Shown here one piece after another: positions 8,304 through 17,944 of a DNA stretch of 64,000 nt. A program made the translations under genes and the position numbers. A model generated the notes under the pieces. That model was not told where the DNA came from. It saw only the letters and a program-made list of their open reading frames with translations, and ran no database searches. How positions within the stretch are numbered: position 1 is the stretch's first letter; the number at the start of each line of letters is the position of its first letter. The stretch is taken from the NCBI RefSeq assembly GCF_032163395.1, contig NZ_CP119968.1, positions 3,498,001 through 3,562,000 of the forward strand. Reading direction: 5' to 3'. The stretch is from Gloeocapsopsis dulcis. Its GTDB lineage: Bacteria > Cyanobacteriota > Cyanobacteriia > Cyanobacteriales > Chroococcidiopsidaceae.

Positions 8304-8915
8304 CTATTGGTTCTCTTCAACAGTCGATTGAATTATTGATTCCAATGCTGCTTCAATTCGCCGCCAACCAGTGGATGAATCAAAATCTATTCCCATGAAT
8401 GAGTTGCTAACTTTAGTACGCAGTGTCAAATAGACAACTCCTGCAACTAAAACAGCACTAATTGCAGGAATATCCTTGTCTGGAGGAAATGAACCCTTTT
8501 GCTCAAGAAATTTCAGACTATCTAAAGCTAGTTGATCGCGGACATTCGCTAATTCACGGGTTAGTTCGTTCCCTTCTAGTAACTCCCATCTAAGAATTTC
8601 CTGTGTAATCGGACGCTCCTTTAAATCATGCAGAAATCCTAGCAACAGATAGGTCATCCAGTCTGCTAATGTCTCGGCGTCAACGCTAGATTCATCACCA
8701 ATTAGCTCTTTAGCTGAAATCCAATAGCCTCCCTCTTTCCCGAAAGACTGAAGTAGAGACGGTAGCCCATCAAAATATCGGTAAATCAAGACCTTATCAA
8801 CACCAGCTTCACGGGCGATCGCATTGACTCCCAATTGCTTAAACCCAGACTCGGCTAATAGTTTGCCGACTGCTGCCAAAATCCGAGCTTTGGTTTCCTC
8901 TTTATCACGAGCCAT
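8304..8915 (-). CDS. TetR/AcrR-family regulator of the thioesterase
   Basis: A 203-residue protein with an N-terminal TetR helix-turn-helix at about residues 9-50 (RILAAVGKLLAESGF ... VDKVLIYRYF). The C-terminal domain is the variable ligand part. It is divergent from the thioesterase at 9015, and two 16-bp inverted repeats lie between them, the arrangement of a self-regulating TetR repressor that also controls its neighbour. Start ATG at 8915. Confidence 0.85.
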   Translation of the reverse strand: MARDKEETKARILAAVGKLLAESGFKQLGVNAIAREAGVDKVLIYRYFDGLPSLLQSFGKEGGYWISAKELIGDESSVDAETLADWMTYLLLGFLHDLKERPITQEILRWELLEGNELTRELANVRDQLALDSLKFLEQKGSFPPDKDIPAISAVLVAGVVYLTLRTKVSNSFMGIDFDSSTGWRRIEAALESIIQSTVEENQ

Positions 8916-8934
8916 GAATCCTTCTCACCTGCTT

Positions 8935-8977
8935 GTCACTTACTGGTGACTATGATAGTGTGTCACTGAGCAGTGAC
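8935..8977. promoter_or_regulatory. two tandem TetR-type operators
   Basis: GTCACTTACTGGTGAC (8935-8950) and GTCACTGAGCAGTGAC (8962-8977) are inverted repeats of the same length and arms (GTCAC..GTGAC), 27 bp centre to centre, between divergent tetR and thioesterase genes. Confidence 0.7.
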
Positions 8978-9014
8978 TTATGAGATACCTGATTTTTGCT
9001 GATGAGAGTAGACT

Positions 9015-9437
9015 ATGCAGAAAATTTTCTTTGACTTAGATATTTACTCCTACCAAATTGACTTTATTGGTCACGTCAACAATGCTGTTTATATTCACTG
9101 GATGGAGATAGGACGGACTAAACTGCTTGAAGCGGTTGGAATGCCAACTCACGAGATTTTTAAGCAAGGATTTGCACCAGTTTTAGTTCAAACTAGCATT
9201 ACCTATAAATCACCGTTGCATTTAGGCGATCGCGTTCAAATAGAACTCTGGCTGTCTGAGTTGCGCAATGCTTCTGCTATTATGCAATTCCGTTTCTACA
9301 ACACTCAACAGACACTCGCGGCTGAGGGCGTTCAAAAAGGCTTGTTTGTTGACAAGCAAACTATGCGTCCACGGCGGCTTTCTCCAGAAGAAAGAGCTTG
9401 GTTTATCCCATATTTAGACTCAAGTATTAAAGTTTGA
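9015..9437 (+). CDS. acyl-CoA thioesterase, 4HBT hotdog fold
   Basis: A 140-residue protein, full length for the family. The hotdog signature is near the N-terminus: Asp16, His20, Asn22/Asn23 in IDFIGHVNNAVYIHWME, where the Asp is the usual catalytic residue. It should hydrolyse acyl-CoA or acyl-ACP thioesters, possibly aromatic ones. It is divergent from the TetR gene, and its 3' end overlaps that of the convergent Rieske gene by 18 bp. Confidence 0.88.
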   Translation: MQKIFFDLDIYSYQIDFIGHVNNAVYIHWMEIGRTKLLEAVGMPTHEIFKQGFAPVLVQTSITYKSPLHLGDRVQIELWLSELRNASAIMQFRFYNTQQTLAAEGVQKGLFVDKQTMRPRRLSPEERAWFIPYLDSSIKV

Positions 9438-10418
9438 AAGATTAGGCTCTGTAACATGAGGAAAGCTCTTAAAGTTACGCCGTACCCAGTCCATACCTAC
9501 TTCATTGTTGAGTTTAATTTTCTGTGGCGCATCTGAATAAATTTTTCCCAGAATATCGGCATCTTGATTTACAACGACATTACCAAACTGAAGATAAGTA
9601 TCGCCAAATAGCTTGAAGGCAGGGTGTTTTGCTTGACCAAATAGCAAAATGTAAGTTCGCGTTCGATTTTCGGCTTCTGGTACAAAAATGTGACACTGCG
9701 CAGCTTTACCCAGTGGCATTTCTCCATGAAAAATGACAAGGGATGGAAAGTAATTTTCTAAATGTGCTTTAATCGTGCTGGGCAGTAAGAATAAATCTGG
9801 TTTCTTGAGCTTTTCGATCAAGCTGTAAGGTGCTGTGGGCATAGCATAAAATGCATGGGAATGATGCCCGTGATCAATGAATTGATGAAATTCTACTTCG
9901 GTAATCCGAAACAAGTCGCGGTGAGTACCATTTTGATGATTGTAGTCATGCATGATCAGCAGCATAGTCAATAAATCTGTTTCGACACTTGTATCTGCTG
10001 TATATCCAACAAAGTAATAGGTCTTGGCAATCTCATTGAGTACAGTAGGAATTGGTACTTTTGGTTTGTGTTCTCCATAAGACCAAATAAAATCACCCTG
10101 AATTGTTAAAGGTAAGGGATTGAGTTGAGGTAACGTTTTTTTATTTGATCCAGGCAAAACAGTGCAGCCTTCTGCATCAAATTTCAAAGCATGAAAAGGA
10201 CACGCGACAACACTTGCGCCATCACTTTGTGCTTCGCACCATCCTTCTGATAACATCGCTCCCATGTGAGGACAAGCATTAGGTAGTGCATGGACATTTC
10301 CCACAGCATCCTTCCACATCACATAATCGCTACCATACAAGGACATTTTGCGGGGTTGCGCTGACAGCATCGACTTATGCGCCAACAACCAAGGTGCGCC
10401 AGGAAGCATTGACGACAT
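9420..10418 (-). CDS. Rieske non-haem iron oxygenase
   Basis: 332 residues. The Rieske [2Fe-2S] ligands are Cys49/His51 (CPHMGAML) and Cys73/His76 (CPFHALKF). The mononuclear iron site is DYNHQNGTH, with Asp158, His161 and His166, so both metal centres look intact. The protein belongs to the aromatic-ring-hydroxylating or demethylating oxygenase alpha-subunit group; the substrate is not readable and no dedicated reductase is beside it. It is divergent from a TetR gene (52 bp apart), which probably controls it. Confidence 0.87.
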   Translation of the reverse strand: MSSMLPGAPWLLAHKSMLSAQPRKMSLYGSDYVMWKDAVGNVHALPNACPHMGAMLSEGWCEAQSDGASVVACPFHALKFDAEGCTVLPGSNKKTLPQLNPLPLTIQGDFIWSYGEHKPKVPIPTVLNEIAKTYYFVGYTADTSVETDLLTMLLIMHDYNHQNGTHRDLFRITEVEFHQFIDHGHHSHAFYAMPTAPYSLIEKLKKPDLFLLPSTIKAHLENYFPSLVIFHGEMPLGKAAQCHIFVPEAENRTRTYILLFGQAKHPAFKLFGDTYLQFGNVVVNQDADILGKIYSDAPQKIKLNNEVGMDWVRRNFKSFPHVTEPNLSNFNT

Positions 10419-10470
10419 GATCTTCTCCGCTCGATATAAAATTGTGAGGAATTAGTCGTGTTTTTAGAAT

Positions 10471-11244
10471 ATGACAAAATATTCGCATTCGTCAAGAAGT
10501 TTGCGCCGTCAACCCAAACAGCAGCGTGGTAAGGAACGAGTTGAAAAAATCTTGGATGCAGCAGCAGCAGTGTTTGATAAAGTGGGCTATGCAGCGGCGA
10601 CAACTCACCTCATTGCGGCAAAAGCAGAAACGGCGATCGGCTCTGTCTATCAATTTTTTCCCGATAAAGCTGCCATTTTTAAAGCAATGGAGTTACGGCA
10701 TATTGAGCGAGTCAAAGCGATGTGGGCACAAGCCAACAAGCAGAAAATCACTCAGTTAACATTCCGCCAAATGATCCACGCGCTAGTAACTGCGGTAGTC
10801 GAACTGTTTGAGCAACCTGTGTCGCGGGTAGTATTTGTACAGTTTTTTAGCTCCCGCGAGATGTTTCAGTTGATTGATGAAAGTATGACTCAGGAAGCCA
10901 TTGATTTTGCTGCAAGTCTCTTCAAGCAAAGAAATCCAACGTTAGATGAGGCACAATCTAGTCTACTAGCAGAAGTTTGCGTTCACAGCAGTAACGCCGT
11001 TATTCTCGCTGCACTTCGCAACCCAGATGAACAGCATCGTCAACAGTTGGTGCAGCAAATTGAGGAGTTGTTTGTGTCATATCTAGAACCGTACATGGGT
11101 GACAATCGGTTAGACGATGTAATGAACATAATGAAATGCCCGCATTGTCGATCGCAGCAGTTATCTAAAAATGGTCATAGAAGAGGAAAGCAATGCTATC
11201 TCTGCAAAGAGTGCGGCAAGCAGTTTGTTGAATTAGCTGTTTAG
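10471..11244 (+). CDS. TetR-family regulator with a C-terminal IS1-type zinc ribbon
   Basis: 257 residues. Residues about 20-70 are a TetR DNA-binding domain (RVEKILDAAAAVFDKVGYAAATTHLIA ends there in two adjacent helices), followed by a ligand-type domain to about residue 215. The last 37 residues, starting at an internal Met221, are a zinc ribbon with Cys223/Cys226 and Cys245/Cys248, spaced as in the N-terminus of IS1-family InsA (GKQCYLCKECGKQF). The frame runs into this piece without a stop. The extension is most likely a captured IS fragment. Divergent from the Rieske oxygenase gene. Confidence 0.83.
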   Translation: MTKYSHSSRSLRRQPKQQRGKERVEKILDAAAAVFDKVGYAAATTHLIAAKAETAIGSVYQFFPDKAAIFKAMELRHIERVKAMWAQANKQKITQLTFRQMIHALVTAVVELFEQPVSRVVFVQFFSSREMFQLIDESMTQEAIDFAASLFKQRNPTLDEAQSSLLAEVCVHSSNAVILAALRNPDEQHRQQLVQQIEELFVSYLEPYMGDNRLDDVMNIMKCPHCRSQQLSKNGHRRGKQCYLCKECGKQFVELAV

Positions 11245-11274
11245 GTGAAATTCAAACAACCTCCCTACTTTACT

Positions 11275-12162
<888 letters not shown>

Positions 12163-12230
12163 CTACAGGTGCGATCGCCGTCGGAAAAAATTAGGATGGA
12201 GATGCAATTGTAAAAAATAACCACTGTTCT

Positions 12231-12548
12231 ATGGCAACTAAGCAACAGTTCAAAAACTTTGAAGAATTATTGGCTCAATCGCATGTTCCGGTATTAGTCG
12301 ATTTTTATGCAGACTGGTGTGGTCCTTGTCAGATGATGGCTGCAATTTTAGAGCGAGTCAACACTCAGTTCCAGCAACAACTGCGCGTTGTGAAAATTGA
12401 TACGGAGAAGTATCCTGAAGTCGCCAGTCAGCATCAAGTTCAAGCATTACCAACATTAGTGCTGTTTAAACACGGTCAAGCTGTAGAACGCATTGAGGGT
12501 GTCATGCCAGCAGATGCTTTAATTCAAAAGCTACAAACGTTGCTGTAG
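12231..12548 (+). CDS. thioredoxin
   Basis: 105 residues with active-site WCGPC (Cys30, Cys33) in VDFYADWCGPCQMM, and the cis-proline stretch QALPTLVLF. This is a classical single-domain cytoplasmic thioredoxin that reduces protein disulfides. It is monocistronic, divergent from fabG and convergent with prmA, 12 bp away. Confidence 0.93.
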   Translation: MATKQQFKNFEELLAQSHVPVLVDFYADWCGPCQMMAAILERVNTQFQQQLRVVKIDTEKYPEVASQHQVQALPTLVLFKHGQAVERIEGVMPADALIQKLQTLL

Positions 12549-12560
12549 TTTATTTGTACT

Positions 12561-13439
12561 TTAAGTGCGGCGAATATTGAGACAGCACCAGTCCTGTTTT
12601 TGCAATTGGCTAGTAACACGCCAGCCCTGCTGATTTAAAGTATCATTAACTGCCTGGGCTTGGCTGACAAGAATTCCGCTAAGAATGCCCCACGTTGATG
12701 CATGGGCGATCGCATTCCATTGGGGAATTAACTTGATAATGACTTCTGCCAAAATGTTACAAACAATGCCGTCTACTGGTGCTGATATTAAGGATACAAG
12801 CTGCTCAACACTGCCTTGTTCAACAATCAAACACTCTGGACTAATTGAATTAAGTTCGCGATTACTTGCAGTCGATTGTACTGCGAGGGGGTCAACATCA
12901 ACCGCATAAACCTTACTTGCACCTAAAAGTAATGCTGCAATTGACAAAATTCCAGAGCCACAGCCAATATCTGCAATAATAGCTTCACTGTTAATATGGT
13001 CTTCGAGTGCTTCGAGGCACAATTGCGTTGTCTGATGGTTGCCAGTACCAAAAGCGACACCAGGATCGAGACGCAGGATAATACGCTCAGTATCGGGTGT
13101 TGGTAGCCATGCGGGGTTAACTAAAAAGCGATCGCCAATTTCCTGCGGATGCCAATATTGCTTCCAACTATTTGCCCAATCTTCTTCATCAAGCGATCGC
13201 TGGTGCATCTCTGGTGCTGCTAAACCCATCGACGTGGCATTTTCACTTAATTTTTGCAATAATGCCGCTAAATCGACTGCTTGCACTTCCTGCGACGACA
13301 AATACGCTCGGATCAGGCAAACATCTCCTTTTTTCTCGCTTGCCATTCCCCGAAACCCAAATTGCTCTAATTGCCAGAAAACAGTTTCTTCTAGCACAGG
13401 ATTGCAAACAATCTGTAATTCACACCAAGTATTCGTCAT
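12561..13439 (-). CDS. prmA: ribosomal protein L11 methyltransferase
   Basis: 292 residues. The SAM-binding motif is [19 protein letters not shown], preceded by [15 protein letters not shown], the PrmA family signature, and followed by CNILAEVI. PrmA trimethylates ribosomal protein L11. The gene lies 80 bp downstream of serA on the same strand; this order is also found in other cyanobacteria (Synechocystis sll1908-sll1909, from memory). Confidence 0.93.
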   Translation of the reverse strand: MTNTWCELQIVCNPVLEETVFWQLEQFGFRGMASEKKGDVCLIRAYLSSQEVQAVDLAALLQKLSENATSMGLAAPEMHQRSLDEEDWANSWKQYWHPQEIGDRFLVNPAWLPTPDTERIILRLDPGVAFGTGNHQTTQLCLEALEDHINSEAIIADIGCGSGILSIAALLLGASKVYAVDVDPLAVQSTASNRELNSISPECLIVEQGSVEQLVSLISAPVDGIVCNILAEVIIKLIPQWNAIAHASTWGILSGILVSQAQAVNDTLNQQGWRVTSQLQKQDWCCLNIRRT

Positions 13440-13490
13440 AACTCAATCTAGTAAGCGCGAGGCAAAGTTCTAGAGAATATATTTTTCTTC

Positions 13491-13518
13491 CCTCGCCCCT
13501 CACCCCTCACTCCTCACC
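13491..13518. repeat. four-unit heptamer repeat (CCTCACC type)
   Basis: CCTCGCC, CCTCACC, CCTCACT, CCTCACC follow without gap between serA and prmA. Such short tandem heptamers are common between cyanobacterial genes; related G-rich tails follow pilT (36121) and thrC (55436). Confidence 0.7.
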
Positions 13519-13519
13519 C

Positions 13520-15100
13520 CTACAATGTCACCGTATAAGCATCTCGAATGCCTGAGACTTTGGTAATTTCATCTAAAATGCCATCGGGTAGAGGATCGTC
13601 AAGGCTCAAAACCATGACAGCATCACCCCGCACAATTTTGCGTCCAACTTGCATACTGGCAATATTTACATTAAAACTACCGAGTAGCGAACCAATTTTG
13701 CCAATAATCCCTGGCATATCGCGGTGCAGTGTAAATAACATATGTTTACTGGGAGGAACATTGACAGGAAATTCATCAATATCTGTAATGCGAATTTCAC
13801 TATCACCAAGTAAAGCACCTGTCACTGAATGTTCGCCTAAAGAACCTTTAGCTTCTAAGTGTAACGAACCTGCGTAATCTCTAACTGCTGCATCCCGCGT
13901 TTCAATTACCCGAATTCCGCGTTCTTTTGCTTCAATAGAAGCATTAACGTAATTTACTCGTTCTCGTAACGCCTGCGAAAGTAGACCTTTGAGTGCTGCG
14001 ACAACAATAGGCTGGCTTTTGTTTGTTGCGAGTTCTCCTTGTAATTTGACAACGAGTTGCTCTACTCTTCCGCCAGCTAACTGTCCTACCAAGTTACCCA
14101 AAGTTTCTGCTAGTTGCATATACGGGCGTAGTTCTTCTAAAACATCAGGACCAAGCCCAGGAATATTAACTGCCGATCGTGCGGGTAATCCGAGCAAAAC
14201 ATCGCGAATTTGTTCAGCGACATCGATTGCGACATTCACTTGTGCTTCAGTGGTAGATGCTCCTAAGTGGGGAGTGAGAATCACTTGTTTTTCTAGGGAC
14301 TTTAACGGTGAATCTCCTAACGGTTCTGTTTCATAAACATCAAGGGCTGCGCCCGCGATTTTTCTTTCTTTGAGTGCGTTATACAATGCGGCTTCGTCAA
14401 TGATTCCCCCACGCGAACAGTTAATGATACGGGCATTGGGTTTCATTTTAGCGATCGCATTTGCGTTGATTAAGTGGGTTGTTTCTGGTGTTTTGGGTAT
14501 GTGCAAAGTAATATAATCAGATTCTTGCAGCAATACATCCATTTCAACCAAGCGACAGCCCAACTGATCGGCTCTTTCTGTAGAAATAAACGGATCGTAC
14601 GCCAAAAGTTTCATGCCCATTGCTTTAGCAGCAGTGGCGACGTGCGAGCCAATTTTACCCAAACCAACGATGCCAAGAGTCTTTTTGTAAACTTCTGCAC
14701 CAATAAAACTTTTACGATCCCAATCACCACTTTTGACTGAAGCATTCGCATCGGGAATATACCGCGATAAAGCTAGCATCATGGCTAGCGCATGTTCTGC
14801 AGCTGCAATTGTGTTTCCTTCAGGGGAGTTGACGACAACAATTCCCTTGCGAGTGGCGGCGTCAACGTCTACGTTATCTACTCCGACGCCTGCTCTACCA
14901 ATAATTTTCAACTGCGTTCCCGCTTCAATAATTTCTTGGGTAACGCGGCTACCAGAGCGAATCATTAATGCGTCATATTCTGGTACAATCTGCACCAATT
15001 CTTCTGGTGATAGTCCAGTTTTTATATCAACAGTAGCAACTTGAGACAGGATATCGATTCCTGCCTGGTCGATTGGATCGGAGACGAGAACTTTAGCCAT
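13520..15100 (-). CDS. serA: D-3-phosphoglycerate dehydrogenase (long form with ACT domain)
   Basis: Start ATG at 15100 (MAKVLVSDPIDQAG) gives 526 residues, the long SerA form. Order: substrate-binding part with VGRAGVGVDNVD, NAD-binding domain with GIVGLGKIGS, catalytic His in LTPHLGAST, the intervening ASB domain, and a C-terminal ACT domain (HRDMPGIIGKIGSLLG) for serine feedback. First committed step of phosphoserine serine synthesis. Likely co-transcribed with prmA. Confidence 0.95.
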   Translation of the reverse strand: MAKVLVSDPIDQAGIDILSQVATVDIKTGLSPEELVQIVPEYDALMIRSGSRVTQEIIEAGTQLKIIGRAGVGVDNVDVDAATRKGIVVVNSPEGNTIAAAEHALAMMLALSRYIPDANASVKSGDWDRKSFIGAEVYKKTLGIVGLGKIGSHVATAAKAMGMKLLAYDPFISTERADQLGCRLVEMDVLLQESDYITLHIPKTPETTHLINANAIAKMKPNARIINCSRGGIIDEAALYNALKERKIAGAALDVYETEPLGDSPLKSLEKQVILTPHLGASTTEAQVNVAIDVAEQIRDVLLGLPARSAVNIPGLGPDVLEELRPYMQLAETLGNLVGQLAGGRVEQLVVKLQGELATNKSQPIVVAALKGLLSQALRERVNYVNASIEAKERGIRVIETRDAAVRDYAGSLHLEAKGSLGEHSVTGALLGDSEIRITDIDEFPVNVPPSKHMLFTLHRDMPGIIGKIGSLLGSFNVNIASMQVGRKIVRGDAVMVLSLDDPLPDGILDEITKVSGIRDAYTVTL

Positions 15101-15479
15101 AATTAGCAACAATTAGCAAGCAAGACTAGGTAGGGAAAACGCGATTGAGCAGCTATTGCGATCGTTGACGCAGTTGTGGGCGTGTAAGTTAGGCAAACTC
15201 CTGTGCCACAGCATAGTTGCTTCTGCCGTAGGTTATTTTAACTGTAAAGGCGTCCACCCCAGAACATTTAACCAAATAAATTCCGGATTCGGGCTACACC
15301 CTTATTAATATACCGATAAAAGACTACAGTGTTGAGCAAATCATAATTACGACAGACCCAACAGCGTGCTTGCCACTGGTACATTAAAAATTGAGATGCT
15401 TTGCATATGACTTGCTGCACGTAAGTCAGCTTAATTGCAAAATATCTACTAAAGCACACAGTTAATAAACTCGCTTAAA
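15101..15479. other. intergenic, nothing identified
   Basis: 379 bp between divergent serA and the gene at 15480. A 63-codon frame on the minus strand has no recognisable composition. Promoters for both genes are expected here; no RNA gene was recognised. Confidence 0.5.
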
Positions 15480-15995
15480 ATGAACTATCTTGTTGCTGTA
15501 TTACCAGATCGCATCCAAGCCGAAGCTGCTTACTTGGCGCTCGAAAAAGAAGGAATTCCAACAGATAAAGTTAGTATTCTAGGGAAAGGTTATAAAAGCG
15601 CTGATGAGTTTGGGTTAATCGATCCCCAAGAACAGGCTAGAAAGCAATCGCGAATAATGATGCTATGGCTTGTGCCGTTTGGCTTTGTTGCAGGAGTCGC
15701 GTTTAATTTGCTAACAGGTTTAAATACTTTTCCTTGGGCAGGAGAGATCGGTAATCAGTTAATTGGCGGTTTGTTAGGGGCTGCTGCTGGTTATATGGGA
15801 AGCTTTTTTGTTGGTGGTGCAGCTGGTGTAGCTTTTGGGAGTGGTGACGCTTTGCCTTATCGCAATCGTCTAGATGCGGGTAAATACTTGGTTGTCGTTC
15901 GCGGTTCAGAAACTTTAACTCGTCAAGCAACTCGCGTTCTCCGCCAGTTTGAACCGGAGAATTTGCAAGGATATGTCGATCCGGCTGGGGTGTGA
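15480..15995 (+). CDS. Gly-rich stress-type membrane-associated protein
   Basis: 171 residues. An N-terminal alpha/beta repeat (YLVAVLPDRIQAEAAYLALEKEGI), a central Gly/Ala-rich hydrophobic region with two likely helices, and a similar C-terminal repeat (GKYLVVVRGSETLTRQATRVL). It has the layout of the stress-protein pseudogene at 6136 and appears intact. Function unknown; it is 85 bp upstream of the PSII S4 gene on the same strand. Confidence 0.78.
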   Translation: MNYLVAVLPDRIQAEAAYLALEKEGIPTDKVSILGKGYKSADEFGLIDPQEQARKQSRIMMLWLVPFGFVAGVAFNLLTGLNTFPWAGEIGNQLIGGLLGAAAGYMGSFFVGGAAGVAFGSGDALPYRNRLDAGKYLVVVRGSETLTRQATRVLRQFEPENLQGYVDPAGV

Positions 15996-16080
15996 TCTAG
16001 CAATTTTGCGTTTTTACTAGGCGCAGAGGAAGAATAGATAATCACGAATTGGCGCAACACATCACATTAGTATATTCAAA

Positions 16081-16860
16081 ATGTTACCGAGAGAAGAACT
16101 TTTAAAGGGCGTTGAAAACCGCGATAGTATTGCACGGGTAATAGATCAAGCACAACAGGCAATTAAAACTTGGGAAGTTGTGTTAACTGATTTTTTATCG
16201 CCTCCAGAACTAGTTGAAATGCAACAAGTTTTTAGCCGTTTAACTGAAGTACAAACGATCGCATGGGGAGGGTATCCGCAAGCCGAAAGGCAAAGAGTTG
16301 CGATCGCCCGCGCTGAAATACCTCTAGATTTGTCGCACGTTATTGTCGCTGCGCTGGAGATTTCGGGTAATTTTCTGTTTGATACTGCAACTCACCGCGA
16401 TTTTTTGGGCGCAATGCTTGGTACTGGGATTGTTCGTGATAAAACCGGTGACATTATGGTTTTGGGCGAACGTGGTGCGCAGGCTATTGTTGCGCCGGAA
16501 CTTGTAGAGTTTTTGGAGATGAATCTCCAGCAGGTTCGTTCGGTTCCTGTGAAAACACAACGAATTGAATTAAGTGAACTGAAGATTCGCGAACCCAAGA
16601 AGAAAGAATTAACAACAGTTGAAGCTTCCTTGCGGTTAGATGCGATCGCCTCTGCCGGATTTGGGACTTCCCGTAGCAAAATGGCTGATATGATTGACTC
16701 TGGCGATGTGCGCGTTAACTGGAAAGAAGTTACTCAAGCAAGCACGCAGGTTAAATCGGGAGACTTAATTGCCATTCGCGGTAAAGGGCGCTTAGAAGTG
16801 GGAGAAGTTGCTGTCACTAAAAAAGAACGCTACCGCGTGCAGCTAACACGGTATGTATAA
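16081..16860 (+). CDS. photosystem II S4-domain protein (YlmH-like)
   Basis: 259 residues. The N-terminal two-thirds (VQTIAWGGYPQAERQRVAIAR, GAMLGTGIVRDKTGDI) is the YlmH-type domain, and residues about 183-245 form an S4 RNA-binding domain (RLDAIASAGFGTSRSKMADMI). The cyanobacterial/plastid member of this family is linked to photosystem II assembly or repair; its RNA target is not established. Confidence 0.88.
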   Translation: MLPREELLKGVENRDSIARVIDQAQQAIKTWEVVLTDFLSPPELVEMQQVFSRLTEVQTIAWGGYPQAERQRVAIARAEIPLDLSHVIVAALEISGNFLFDTATHRDFLGAMLGTGIVRDKTGDIMVLGERGAQAIVAPELVEFLEMNLQQVRSVPVKTQRIELSELKIREPKKKELTTVEASLRLDAIASAGFGTSRSKMADMIDSGDVRVNWKEVTQASTQVKSGDLIAIRGKGRLEVGEVAVTKKERYRVQLTRYV

Positions 16861-16950
16861 CAGTAGTTTTGGTAATGGGTAATAGGAAAGCAATTAGTAC
16901 TTAGCAATGAAACAAAAGCTAATCGCTACTAATGACCAATTATCAATATC

Positions 16951-17736
16951 CTACTTTCTACGCCCTAAAACTGTTTTCCAAAAAGTTGTAATGGCTTCTC
17001 TTGGTAAGAATCGCGGTACATTTGCTAAAATTTGGTTTCGCAAATCGCCAGGAACAACAACGGGATGCTCTTTTGCTAAAGCTGCTAAAGCTTCACGAAC
17101 AACGACTTCTGTTGAAGTATAGTTCTTTTCCGCAATATTGACTAAAATTGACGGGAATTCTGCATCTTTGAAAAAACTTGTGTCAGTTGGTCCTGGGCAA
17201 ACTGCGATAATCCGGACACCGTACTGACGATTTTCTGCCCATAAAGCTTCACTAAAACTCAGGATAAATGACTTTGTTGCAGCATAAACACTAAAGTAAG
17301 GCATTGATTGAAACGCAGCAACAGAGGACATATTGATAATATTTCCTGAACGGCGCTGCCGCATTCCTGGCAAGAATTGATGCGTTAAATCTACTAACGC
17401 CAGAATGTTTAGCTGAATCATATTCAACTGTCGTTCGCGATCTAGTTCAATAAAGTCACCGTATTCGCCAAAGCCTGCATTGTTGACGAGGAGATCAATT
17501 GCCATGCCTTTACTAGCCAAGGTATCGAACACAGCTTGCCCTGCTTGTGGCGCGGTTAAGTCTTGGGCAATCACCTCTACTGAAATTTGGTATTGCGTTT
17601 GTAGTTGTGTTGCTAGCTGTTGGAGTTTTTCAAGCGATCGCGCTACTAAAACTAGATTTGTCTTTCGAGTAGCTAGTTCTTGAGCAAAAGCAGCGCCAAT
17701 ACCCGTAGAGGCACCTGTGATTAATGCAGTTGTCAT
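16951..17736 (-). CDS. short-chain dehydrogenase/reductase
   Basis: 261 residues. TGASTGIG at residues 7-14, NNAGFGEYG, Ser in NMSSVAAF, and Tyr-x3-Lys in YAATKSF. These are the classical SDR elements, closest to the DltE/YqjQ-like group. NAD(P)-dependent; substrate unknown. Divergent from the alanine symporter. Confidence 0.85.
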   Translation of the reverse strand: MTTALITGASTGIGAAFAQELATRKTNLVLVARSLEKLQQLATQLQTQYQISVEVIAQDLTAPQAGQAVFDTLASKGMAIDLLVNNAGFGEYGDFIELDRERQLNMIQLNILALVDLTHQFLPGMRQRRSGNIINMSSVAAFQSMPYFSVYAATKSFILSFSEALWAENRQYGVRIIAVCPGPTDTSFFKDAEFPSILVNIAEKNYTSTEVVVREALAALAKEHPVVVPGDLRNQILANVPRFLPREAITTFWKTVLGRRK

Positions 17737-17944
17737 ACCCTTTACCCAATGGTTATTTGAAAAACTTAATATTACTTAACTCTAATTTTAGAGTTTATAA
17801 GGAGAGAGTTTTATACCAATGGGGAGAGACAACCAAGAAGCTTTCTGCCAAAACGCAACAAAATGTTTCCTGGTTAACAGTTTTATTATCAAATAAATTT
17901 ATAGTTTGTTTGACATTCTGTACCTAGGTTTGCATTAGTATCTG

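Noticed and set aside
8932-8980. TGTCAC/GTGAC repeats as a second CAST end.
   Set aside because: They form two symmetrical 16-bp palindromes in a divergent TetR promoter and lack the TGTA terminus and AATTA spacers of the end at 23407.
15268-15459. 63-codon frame upstream of the gene at 15480.
   Set aside because: Composition is not protein-like, no good ribosome-binding site, no recognisable motif.
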